Assembly (NCBI GenBank): GCA_032622095.1
Contig: CP136061.1
Coordinates: forward strand, 118,614,754 to 118,678,753
Source: Siphonodentalium dalli
Lineage: Eukaryota; Mollusca; Scaphopoda; Gadilida; Siphonodentaliidae
Direction: 5' to 3'
DNA: 64,000 nt
The notes below the pieces were generated by a model, which saw only the letters and a program-made list of their open reading frames with translations, had not been told where the DNA came from and did no database searches. A program made the position numbers and the translations under genes. Below are positions 41,357-52,799 of the stretch, piece by piece. Each line of letters begins with the position of its first letter. Within the stretch, counting starts at the first letter, position 1.

Positions 41357-43619
41357 GGACCTATCCCTACATCCCGCCCACCTGTAGGCTGCATGGTTAC
41401 TGTTACTACGCACCACAAGCCATCTCAATTCCGCTATATCTTCAGTGCTAAAATATCTTCCGATGAGAAAGGACTGTGTTGTTAAACGCCATGTAACACG
41501 ATAATATAGTTCGTTCTTAATATCACGATTTTTAGATACCTTTGTGTGTATATATGCAACATGTAAAAGTGACTGTCGTTAGATATAAACAAAAATAGAA
41601 CCAGTTATTAAACAAAAACAGGTGTGATTGTTAGGCCACTTCCGATAAACAAATAGTCGGATTCCTTATGTCATTTTGCATTTTTGGTTTGTTAAAAGCG
41701 ATCTGAAAACGGATTCTGTATGCCTAGTGGGTATGTTTTCAGGATTGACTTGTTTCCATTCTTGAATTTTGGCGGGTCGTCCTAAATCGGGGTCAACATA
41801 ATTTAGAGAACGTTTCGTATTTACAGAAAACGATAGATGGTGCCACCTGGCGTATGGTGATCGGTGCGTTTTGAAACTTCTCCAAACTACTAGATATGAC
41901 CCTTTCCTGTATTTTTGAAAATTTTGATGTGATCGATTCATTCTTGTTGGCCACAGTTGTGATCCAAATTTAACACTGAGCCCTATGGAGATTTTAGTAC
42001 TTTGGATAAATGGCGCCATTTTGCGTATGATGATATGCGCGTACTGATATTCCTAAAAAAAATACTAAGTATGTAACATAGACGTAGTTTTAAAAAGAAT
42101 GGATGTGATAAGATGATTCATTCTGGCTACAGCTGCGATCAAAATTTATCACTGATCCCTATGGAGAATTTCGTGTTATGCTCAAACGTTGATTGTAATA
42201 TCAGACCATATCACTTATTGGCAATCGTGCGCAACTATATATGAAGATTAACACTCGTGTTTGACCCACTATAACTATCCGTGATTTAATAGAAGCAATA
42301 TATGATATAGTTATGCCTCAAGATACAGTAATTGGCAAAAGTAAGTGTCGAATGGTTTTGTAATTTCGATAATATGCAGTTTGTTGAATCAAACGAAAAT
42401 ATTCCCAACAAGACTGAAGTTTCACGATGTGATTACATATTAAGTTATTGTTTTATTTGGTACTTGTCTATCTTGTTGTCCACTGACTAGTTGTTGAAGC
42501 CACATCGTTGATTATAACGGGAAGTAGTTCACAAATACACATGTATAGATGGTAGTTGTTCATTGTCATTAACTCAATCGTTGTCATCGGAGTCTGTGCC
42601 ACATACACTGGGAGAGTGTTTTCGCAGGATTTGGGCTACTGATAAATGGACATGTCGGTGCAGCTAAGATCTGTACTATAGCGGTATAGGCTTTGCTTTC
42701 ACACTTCCCACGGCAGCCAGTTACATTTGGCGAACTTCAGTACAGCGACTGTAACCCAACATTCACCATCAATATTATAATCACAATTAATCTCCACGCT
42801 TCGTGTATAGCTGTGAAAATCAAAATCGAATTTCCACTTATAATGATCAGTGGCCTATGCAGAACATGACTGCATAGTTTTAGGCATACATGTGCCCAAC
42901 TTTGAACAAAACCAGCACCATGTGATTAGACACTGACTAAATTGAGGCAATACGGATTACCAATGAATGATTAGTGCACCATTGCGGTATTTGATCAGGA
43001 ACCATTGCAAACTTTAATTAAGACATTTGGTTCACTCTGACGGCCAGGTTATCTCAAATTTCACATTTTGGGTATTAATTTCGTCGGAAACGCAAACACT
43101 GGCGTTGAATTACAACCCTATATATAAGCTATAATTGCAATTTACAGTGAGTTCCCTGTAGTTGCCTAGACTAAGTTTCTCGATCTTATAATGATCAATG
43201 GCACACGAGGCACAAACATGTACAGTTTCATATCTGTGTCACAATTTGAACATAACCAATACCATCCGACTATAGACACTACGGGAAAATTCCACGGCCC
43301 AGAGTGTTGATCGGTTCAAAGCCAAGTTTATTATTGGGGCAGATCGAACGATCCATTAAGCCTAAGTCGATGGTTTGTTCACAACAGACGGAGTCGTGAT
43401 ACATTGTGAAGGATGATGGAAGGGCCCCTAATCTATGTTCTTAGACACCTGATTGTCCCCGCACTGTGTCTCTTGCATCTTAATGTGTTGTGCTATATAT
43501 AAATAAGACCAACTAGATAATACACATATATGTCTTCTTATAACTAAATTCTCTCTCAGAAAGTGTCCAGAGATGTCTTGCCTATTTATACTGACAATTT
43601 ATTTTTATTCTTGTGGCAA

Positions 43620-44440
43620 ATGATTTGAGGGCTTAAATTGTTATGTTGACTAAGATGTTAATTTATTATGTGAAACATGTATCCGAGGGGTGTAACGAGT
43701 GGACGGAGAAAGTGTCTTCTTTAACATCAGATGAACATAATTTAAACTGTTACATATATCCTAAGCATAAAGATTCTTATCTCCTTGTTGCACGTCGTAT
43801 TTCCATTCTTGAAACGGACGAACAATCGTGCCAATTGTGTGACAATGATCTGGTCAGACATGCATTAATCGAGTGTGTCTCAATATGTGATAACCGTAAT
43901 ATGTTTGAATTTGACTTATTAAACGAATTTCGTGTAGACGTGTACATGCAATATGATAGTTTGAATGCGGAATCCAAAACGCGAGTTCTATTATCCGGAA
44001 TAGCTGGACTTGACCATTGTATACGCGAAATAGATAATAAACTGATCGATTTTTTCGTTAGGAAATCAGCTTCTCTCTGGAAACCATATGTTGATAGCAT
44101 ATTTATGCTTGTACCTCCATAGGTCTGTATTAAAATGATATATACGTGCGCGTAACATACGAGTGCATATCTATATCTCTATGACTGTACACCATGTGTG
44201 TACTTGCTATGTATATTGAACATGTAAACGCATACATGTATTATGCAACCACTATCAATTGTATATAGCTGGTATTCGTCGCGAATTATACTCAAATCAG
44301 TTTCGATATATTGTTTATGCCAATGACTATGTTTAATGTATAATTGTGTTAAGTATGTAATAATGTGTATGTGATTTTGTACACTATATCTTCGTTTACG
44401 GAGGAAATAAAGTCATATATATAAAGTCATATATATATAA
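43620..44440 (+). mobile_element. LINE-like retrotransposon 3' fragment
   Basis: A frame at 43643-44122 (159 codons) contains a C-x2-C-x8-H-x4-C pattern (CQLCDNDLVRHALIEC) followed by a hydrophobic helix. This resembles the cysteine-histidine motif C-terminal to the reverse transcriptase in many non-LTR elements. After the stop comes about 280 nt of AT-rich UTR, an AATAAA at 44406-44411 and a short AGTCATATAT tandem tail. No reverse transcriptase domain precedes it, so the copy would be 5'-truncated. The family assignment rests on one motif and is tentative. Confidence 0.45.
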
Positions 44441-44849
44441 AAAAAACTCTACATGACCGAACAATTTTAACAAACAGTGGCTGACACTTACATAAATATG
44501 ACTCGCAGATTTGTTAGCACACGTACAACTCCGTATAATGCGGTACTTCATCCTGGCAATAAACATTAATTTTGTCAATTGATGAAAAAACACCATCAAT
44601 CAATTTACAACGACATCCTGAAACTTTAATCTCGATAAACATTACATTTGTAGAACAGTGGACATTATCACTGAAGCACGTGGTTATATATGATTGATGT
44701 GAACCAAATTTGTATCAACTACTGTATCTGGTGGCCTGACTGTATTGCAAGTTACTTTTGTAAAATCACACGTAAAAGTCATGCATATATGATAGCCATT
44801 AAGTTCCATCATTGTGAACATTTGAGTAAATTGTCAAACTCTCTATAGG

Positions 44850-45930
44850 GTTCAACGTTAAATTTTGATCGCAACTGTAGTACTGTACCCGAGGAGACTT
44901 ATCTGACGACACCAATATTCTAAAAAAAAAACATTTCAGAGTCATACTTGATATATGTGCATAATTTCAACTCGTACAATTCATGATAAGACTAATCGTG
45001 TTAGTTAATATGTGTATAATCAGGATTAATATGTGAATAATAAGGATTAATATGTGTATAATCGGGGATTTAAACGCTCTTTAAATTCTTAAAACCGTCC
45101 AAACAATTTGTTTCCACTAAAATGTGAGACTGGAAACAAGTGGACTCTGATAGTAGATCGCCATATTTGATACTTTTGTTAATTTCAACTCCCACAGTCC
45201 ACCAGATGGTTAGTTATATGAGGATTAATATTTATATTATTATTAATATTAATAAGTAAACGCTCTTTAAATTCTTAAAACAGTCCAAAAACACTTTTTT
45301 TCCCAATAAAATTTCAACTGGACATAGGTAAACTATGAAAGTAGACACGCTATTAATAAATAAACCGTTCGCATGTCGTCTTTGACATTCCGAAATTGCG
45401 TGACCGATTTTTTTAGACCAAATGAATCTGACTTGTGAAATCAGCGAGGGTGGGGGTAGGGTTAGCTTTTCTGTAATATCTTTACCAAAAATTATTGTAT
45501 CGAAGTTTTGTTTGTGACATATGATCAAGATATCATTGTAGATTGTTTATGTTCGTCTATATGTGATGTAGCTGATTTTAAGAATATACAATACCTTAAT
45601 ATTTGCGAAAGAAAATTGAAAATGCAGCCATAAATACAATTCATCTGATGATTTTATGATAAAATTTCACATTAAGATATGTAATTATGCAATTTGTGGC
45701 AAGATCTCTTCATGTTTTTCGATTTCCAGGAACAAAGAAAGCCACTTACCGAACTTGCTATGCGTAATTACATGTTTGTATCACTAAAATATCAAGCTGG
45801 AAACAGGTAGATTCTGAAAATAGACACACTGATGGTATAGAAACCGTTCTCATATCGCTTTTAACATTCCGAAAACGCGCGACCATTTTTTTCGACATAA
45901 GGAATCCGACTAAAAGATAGATGTTTAGGC
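44850..45930. repeat. Degenerate direct repeats inside the 7.2-kb element
   Basis: AAACGCTCTTTAAATTCTTA occurs at 45070 and 45250. GACATTCCG or AACATTCCG followed by a GCG(T/C)GACC block occurs at 45384 and 45865, each followed by a CGAC or AGAC run and GAATC(T/C)GACT. These are decayed copies of one unit. Inverted copies lie at 41650-42180. Confidence 0.6.
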
Positions 45931-47399
45931 ATACTTTGAATCAAACGGTGTAAATGAAGCCATTATGAAACTTCAATATCAAATAGCAAATTTAATATCG
46001 AAGCTATGTTATTGGTTCACACCTTGATGAAATAAATCAAACGGGGATGTACATGGGGTAATTAATCTATAATCCCTCTTTTGTCGAAATAAATATAACG
46101 ATATCAGTTTACCATACACGAGCGTCCTGAATGAACCCTGGTGACATCAGGCCGGATGCAAAGAATTATCAAATAATGGCCTTTTTAAATTCCACTACTT
46201 TTTTTTCGGGAATAAAGTACATTAAAGAAAACGCCGACTATCATGGAGTCAGTTACATGTTGCCATGCCGAGGTAACAATGGCACAAAGTGAACTTGTTC
46301 GGTGAAGGTTGCGTGTATACACCGCGAAGCACGTGCAATGTGTGAAATTTCGTTGCTATTCTCTTGGAAAACATCTGTTGATTCTCATTTACACGTACAT
46401 TGTCGGAGGAAGCTTTAGATTCTCAAATGGATTCAGTAAGATCGACGTTCGCCCGAGATCCTACAGGTTAGTGTGAATAGCAGACAATCGAACTCAATAT
46501 TACCACGATATGTTATAACAGCAACAAATGTAGGCCTATACATTTATAACGAAAAACACTTCACATAAAACACATACTCGCGGCACAATTAATATTCATA
46601 ACGCATCATCGATCGGGACTACTATTTCACGTTTTAGTCTGAAATCTGTTTTATATAAATATTGAAATTTAAATAACACTAGGATCCGAGTGTGGTCGTT
46701 GGCATGGTTTAATCCAGCGTAAAAAGATGTCATAGTTACTTTTCTATTTAGGAAACCAAACTAAAACATGTATAAATATTGTCCGTCAACCGGACATGTT
46801 CCCCATGCACATATCAACACCATTGTAGCTTTTTAAGACATATTTTGCTCTCGTGTTCGTAAATTCCCTATAGCTTACAACTGTTGTGGTGCGATTCATA
46901 TCACTAGGCAGGCGTATGTTGCTTCCGGGTTTAAGCTATCGGCTCATTGGCTATAATTGAAATTTGGGCGGTACATATGGATAGGTCCATTGTTTAATGT
47001 AACGCTCAAACTGAAGTTCATACACTTGCCACAAAAATACTAGTTACTTTTCCGGAATTTTCAACACTCCCCGTGATAATCAACCACGTATGTATATGTC
47101 GCAATGCTAAATTATTTAACGGTAAAGAAATACTAATCTCTTCTATAGATTAGCACCCCATCACACCAGGTCAACGAGACAGCATATCCTAAACTGTATG
47201 TACGACAAATTTTCGTGCTGCTACAAATCGTTTTCTTAGTAGACAATTTTGCTCAAATTACATCAGTCGGCACTTTACAAGTTACAACTGGACAATGCAC
47301 AAAATTCGTTTTCAGTATCTTGTTGTTGAAAATATCTTGACAATACCTAATTGATATCATGACAACTTCCAATTTTAAATGAATGTGACATATGAACTA

Positions 47400-47540
47400 T
47401 TTTGACAACTACGATGTAGTTCCACTATGGGTATAAACGTTTAACACATGCAATTACGTTTGAACATTTACACCCACAGTAGAAATTTATACCCACAATA
47501 GGAAGCTGTATACCCACAGTAGGGTGTAAAGATGAAGTTT
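47400..47540. repeat. Short tandem motif TATACCCACAGTAG
   Basis: Variants of a TACCCACA(G/A)TAG motif occur four times on both strands between 47425 and 47525. Confidence 0.6.
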
Positions 47541-47559
47541 ACAAAATGGGTGTTATACA

Positions 47560-48350
47560 CAAAATAGAACAGACAATTATGGTATAAATTAATGTGCCTC
47601 TATAATGTATTTTACAGTGGGAGAAGATACCAACTCGGGATTGCATGATGTGTTGGGCCGATTTTGACTTGCATCCCGGGAAATATAAGTTAAATGCACG
47701 GACGGCGTTCGTTGCAGAAATATTCATATTTATTCAAATCGCCATCAACAGATGGAATATTAAAAACTATATATAGTTTTGTTCATATGCCAAACATAAT
47801 CAGCCCGTAAATAGTATATTGTAGTCAAGAGGTACGATGGTGTACGTAAACAAGAGCATGCTCGTGTTACAGAAGTTTTGCTTCTGTTTACATAACACAG
47901 CGCAATTCTATTGGTTAATAACACACAAATGATAGAAACGCTCTTTATTATTTCCATATCAGGAAAACAGTAACAAATAACGCTCTTTATGTTTACCATT
48001 TCCGGATCTAAATAAAAGCCAGGTTCTGTAACGTTTTTGATTTTGTTTACATAACAAAGGAAAAACATTTGACAATAATATACTGTTTATGCCATATTTC
48101 TGATTGGTATAAGAACAAGGTCTGTCTATATTTTACTATTATTTCTGTTTATGGCGGTTTTTGACGGAGGTGAATATTTTAACAGCATACCCACCACCAA
48201 CGCCGCCCGTATCTTTAACTCTTTCATCCCTGAATATACAGATATAGATGACCCAGAACCTTGGATTATCAGCTTGCCTAAGAAAAAATATGTGTCCCTG
48301 ATATATTGCTGCAACACTACCTTTAGAGTGATGTCGGGTATGGCAAACTG
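47560..48350. repeat. Diverged inverted pair around 47.95 kb
   Basis: The minus-strand segment 47640-47740 and the plus-strand segment 48165-48245 share GAATATTT, AACGCCGTCCGT and TTTAACT blocks. Their translations share NA(V/A)R(A/I)FN and FIP/FPG-like words, so they may be remnants of the same coding sequence. Between them, TTCTGTTTACATAACA-type segments repeat directly. No intact gene is present. Confidence 0.4.
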
Positions 48351-48719
48351 AATGTTTTATGATCGTTAACAGGTGACCTTCAATTTGTGTTATATTCCAA
48401 TTGGGGGCGTCACATCTAAATGATATATCATGTGTGTGCAGGTGAGAACCGAGAAGGAACATTGAATCCCAACATATGCTATAGGGGCATGTATCATCTG
48501 TATCTGGGATATCAAATTCGCATATCAATGTTTTCCACAAATACATACATGTATGTGTCATTCTTTGCAAGTGTGATGTATATGAGTCAATATCAATTTT
48601 GGTCAAAATTACAGATATGCCACATGGCATTTTTTTTAGTTCCGATAATGGGGAAAGTTGTTATCATTTCGAGATATATAGCTGTTGAACTGGAAGAAAC
48701 GACTGAAGTTCGAGCTTAA

Positions 48720-50140
48720 ACATCCACCACTGATATTTTATGATGCTATGAATGGTGGATGTCTGGAAATTATGTCTCTTCTGTAACGGTATTATCATCT
48801 GGTATATCATTTTTCAGAATAGAGATATTGGAGTACTTTTTGATCCGAATTGAGTATTGACCGGTAATGCAAAGATCGAGAAAACATTTACCCTTTGTGT
48901 AGCTTGTTTTCAATGGGGGCCACAATGGAATACATTTTTCTCAGAAAAATTTAATTTCAACACAACATTAAACTTTATTAAATCAAGATAATCAAATGTC
49001 GCACACTTTCTAACATAATATTGAATTGGACACTCCTTGTCCACCAAATATTGAACCAAACTGGAATTGAAATATATAACGTTTCATTTATAGATGTCAA
49101 AATGATATGTGTTACACGACGGACTTCAGCGCAACACGAAATACACATATTTGCTACGGGGTGGACAATATCTGATAAATTTATGTATAAAAGTCATGTC
49201 GAAATCCAGAGTTACGAAATATGCTAACAAGATGATAAAACCTGTTATTCATAAAGAAAATACAGCGACGAACTACACAATCGGGATATCTGACGTTTGG
49301 TATACGATGTAGGAATAGGCTTTGTTACAGTAAGGACCACAACGTTACACAACTGACACAGTCATATGCGAAATGTCATTTGTATACATATAGGTATCAT
49401 AATCATGTACTGGCATCAGTGCAAATTCAATATTATGGCGATTCTCGCGAGTATTCATGTCCCAAATACTTAATGATATTTTCTGATGCGTATTTCTATA
49501 TCAATATATGATGTGCGTTACAGTAAAGATTACACGATTGACAAAAAAGGCCCATAGCATATATACAGGCTATTATATAAAACGAGGTTCAATTTGTGGA
49601 ATTTCTTTTCATAATAAATGCCCAACTGTTTTTTACACATTTAGTACACATATGATATAACGAATATTGTCAACTGAATACCATAGTAAATAAATTGTCG
49701 TTACACGATAGACATTGGTTATAGTCGGGTGAACACTCTATCCCTTGCTTTATCAGATGAATTAATAGGAACGTACACTAACATTCGTTTGTGTTCAAAT
49801 ATAATACAACTATGTGGTGAAGAGGTGCCCGCGTACTGGACAATAAGTAAGGATAAAGAATATTGTGTGTAGGTTAAACTATTGTGACATATTCGAGTAA
49901 CGTACGACATGCATGGATATGCTATGGGATTATCCGGATACATATAAATTAGCACACAATTGTATATTTTAATCCCTTTCGTATATACCTGTCACGTTTA
50001 GCTTTGTGCTCGGTTGAGATAAATTAAAACAAGTGCATGTCCGTGTTTCATAAATATAAGTACATGTTCCTGGTGTTAGATAATCTATCCCGATGCACGT
50101 TGCTCGAATTCATCATTACAAGCATGAATTTCACCTTCAT
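48720..50140. repeat. Degenerate repeat array, left of the 50-52 kb locus
   Basis: Recurring GTTACA(G/C)-GA words spaced a few hundred bases apart (49110, 49340, 49512, 49700) look like decayed tandem units. Complementary CTGTAACG and GTGTAACA words occur on the other side of the locus at 52.7-53.9 kb. Confidence 0.4.
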
Positions 50141-50148
50141 TATATTCA

Positions 50149-50202
50149 CAGGTCCCCAGAACAAAAATTGACCACAATTTTTGTTCTCGGGACCTGTGAT
50201 TA
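50149..50202. repeat. Perfect-looking short hairpin
   Basis: CACAGGTCCCCAGAACAAAA pairs with TTTTGTTCTCGGGACCTGTG around an ATTGACCACAAT centre. The two arms differ at one position. Confidence 0.8.
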
Positions 50203-50255
50203 TATTAACATATACAAAAAAGTATATTAGTGAGGTGAAGTAATGATAACTTTTA

Positions 50256-52669
50256 AAACATTTTACTCATCGCCGAGTCCCACGCACATTCCCCAACAGC
50301 GGAATGTGAGTGAGACCCCTCGATCAGTTGTGGATCTGGAATAAACGAGATCACTTCATCATAATTATAACAAGAAGTCATTACATTTTTTTCGGCCAGC
50401 AAAAGCAGTTAGAATATTTAACGCCAACACGCTTCATGCATTTAACAAGCAATTCACGCTCAGACATTTCTTCTACAATACCAGGGTATATGGATTTCTG
50501 ATACTCAACCAGAACGTACTTATCCACACCAGGAATCATGATATCTGCCTTTCCATTCGCACAACACTCACTCATCGGACCTATACCTCTACAACCACGC
50601 CTCTACCTTTCTCAGCCTTCATCTCCACACATATCTCCCCATCTCCAAAAACTACACCCGCATCCTGCACGCCGCATTCATTAACCACGATATACCACCT
50701 TGCTCAACCACTGTCTTCTTACATATCTGCTCGCCCCGTATTTCCGCGGCAACCTCTACATGTGAACCTTGGTGCATGCTCGACTCATAATTCTTGCAAT
50801 AATCGTGTTCAACCCAGCTTCCATCAACTATGTCCTCATCAACAACAGTCACATCGACTCTGCTCACAACTTTCACTGACCACGCTACCTTGCTCGACCT
50901 CCACCTCCACACATATCTCCTCACCACCCACAACCACTTCCGCTGCAACAGCGAACTCAAACGCGCTAATCTCGCTACAAACTGGATCTGCCTCCGCAAT
51001 CGTGCATATCTCCTCACCCTCAACGACCACATCGCTCGACTCACAACATGCATTAACCACGCTACCACATTCCTCAGCATCCATCCACTCACATATCTCC
51101 CGACTCCCCACAACCACATCTACCAGCACTCCACTCGACTCAGAACATTCATTAACCACGCTATCACCTTGTTCAACCACTATCTCCTCACATGTCTCCT
51201 CGCATATATCCCGATCCCTCACAGCCACATCTACCAGCACTCGACTCACAACATTAATTAACCACGCTACCTCGTTCCTCAATCCCCACATCTACCAGCA
51301 CACCGTTCGACTCACAACATTCATTAACCACGCTACCAACTTGCTCAACCTCTTCGCGTATCTCTTCACCCCTTGCAATCCTACTTCCATCACATATGCC
51401 TTCACCTATGGGGCGCCATTCCTGCAAATATCCGTTTTCGGAGATATCTCCTCGTAATTCGGAGATATCTCCTTGGAATTGCAATTCCTAGCAGATATCT
51501 GCTTGGAATATGGTCCATTATGGAGATATCTCCTTGGATCCAAGGAGATATCTGCTTGGATTATGGAGATATCTCCTTGGATTCTAGGAGATATCTACTC
51601 GCAACTACGAGATATCTGCTTGAAATATTTCCAACGAGATATCTCCTTGAAACCGAGGAGATATCTCCATAATCCAAGCAGATATCTGCTCGGATTATGG
51701 AGATATCTCCTTGAAATAGTTTTCAACGAGATATCTCCTTGGACCCAAGGAGATATCTCCATATTCCAAGCAGATATTTCCTTGAAAATATTCCAAGCAG
51801 ATATCTGCTTTGATGATGGAGATATCTCCTTGGAAAACCGCGGCCATGAAATATTAATGATTTCTCCACAGTAGTCAGTACATATACGTTTTTTTTCCAT
51901 TTTTTCAAAATACATCCAAGCAGATATCTGCTCGGAATATTGAGATATCTCCTTGAAATATTTTTCAAGCAGATATCTCCATAATGCGAGCAGATATCTG
52001 CTTGGATCCGAGGAGATATCTCCTTGAACATATTTCAAGGAGATATCTCCATAATGCGAGCAGATATCTGATTGGATCCAAGAAGATATCTGCTCGCATC
52101 ATGGAGATATTTCCTCGGTTTCAAGGTGATATCTCCTTGAAAATATTTCATAGGAGATATATCCATATTCCAAGCAGATATCTCTTTGAAACAGAAGAGA
52201 TATCTCCATAATGCGAGCAGATATCTGCTTGGATCCAAGAAGATATCTCCGAAAACGAATATTTGCAGGGATGGCGCCCCATATTCACCTCTCACATTAC
52301 TTGTTCTCTTTACACACCGTTTCACATTCCTCCGAGCCACAATACTACATTCTCGGCAACTTTGTCGCTCTCATCAATCACATATATCTTATTCGGAACT
52401 CCGTTCTCACAAATAACTTCAACGCAAGGCGCAACTCTTACTGATTCACCCCTATCTTCAACACAATATTCTGCATCCTGTTCCCCTTTACCACCTGTCT
52501 CGCTCACATGGCTTTCAAAATTAGCAGTTTTAAATGCACGACCCTTACCAATACAACTCTCACTGTCACATTCACAGCTAGTATCTCTGAAAGAAATGTT
52601 CAGTGGTGTAACCGACTTCAATTGATGAATCCTCATAGTTCCGCTAACTGTTTTCAATGTTCGTGACAC
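50256..52669 (-). pseudogene. Decayed repeat-protein gene, split by a foldback element
   Basis: Read on the minus strand. The N-terminal part (52669-52322) has GTMRIHQLKSVTPLNISFRD followed by TSCECDSESC. The middle (51400-50600) is a series of degenerate units of about 30 codons with the words REICEE, VEQGSVVNECCESS and VLVDV. The end is a conserved-looking block DKYVLVEYQKSIYPGIVEE ... CMKRVG ... FCWPKK (50575-50381). The frame then stops at an A-run near 50393, and the natural continuation (MTSCYNYDEVISFIPDPQL) lies in another frame down to a TAA near 50256. There is also a GAA-to-TAA change in one repeat. An 877-bp element sits at 51407-52283, and removing it rejoins an open frame with RGEGICDG across the join. 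The N- and C-terminal blocks resemble parts of uncharacterised invertebrate proteins. The function is unknown. Confidence 0.55.
51407..52283. mobile_element. GATATC-palindrome foldback element, 877 bp
   Basis: Terminal inverted repeat TATGGGGCGCCAT, then CCTGCAAATATCCGTTTTCG, with the complement at the right end. The 6-bp direct repeat TTCACC lies at 51401-51406 and 52284-52289. The interior holds about 29 exact GATATC palindromes, mostly as GGAGATATCTCC or GCAGATATCTGC, spaced about 20-40 nt and joined by CTTGGATCCAAG-type or TTGAAATATTTC linkers. Only about 60 nt near 51845-51905 is unlike the rest. All open frames here are repeat translations. Confidence 0.85.
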
Positions 52670-52799
52670 AATTCATTATTATATGGGACAGTATGTTGTA
52701 ACACTTTACAAGAACATGTCCTTCCAATAACACTGGCTGTATTTCTGTAGCAACCACGTAAGTTGTGTTCGATCGTGCACAAATGAACACACACGACTA

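Larger units (their letters stand above)
40115..47345. mobile_element. Large symmetrical repeat element, about 7.2 kb
   Basis: The end regions are inverted copies. ATTATCACGGAGTGTTGAAA (40381) matches the complement of 47045-47095. AAAGTGCCGACTGA (40179) and TAGCAGCACGAAAA (40236) have complements near 47265 and 47215. Further in, TAGTCGGATTCCTTATGTC (41655) has its complement near 45900, and the ATAGGG...GATCGCAACTGTAG segment (44846) has inverted copies near 42150 and 41970. No transposase is visible. The ends are divergent, so boundaries and superfamily are uncertain. Confidence 0.6.

Noticed and set aside
48139-48630. 163-codon minus-strand frame
   Set aside because: No domain, low-complexity end, and it overlaps a diverged inverted repeat. 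I could not support it as a gene.
50762-51457. 231-codon plus-strand Ser/Thr-rich frame
   Set aside because: It is antisense to the degenerate REICEE/GSVVNECC repeats. The minus strand has recognisable units and a conserved end, so the plus frame is a shadow.
51373-52211. Frames rich in RYLL, GDIS and EISP words
   Set aside because: They are the GATATC repeat read in several frames and on both strands. No frame is favoured.
51440-52260. Possible CRISPR array
   Set aside because: The repeats are short palindromes with irregular, repeat-related linkers inside animal DNA. There are no unique spacers and no cas genes.
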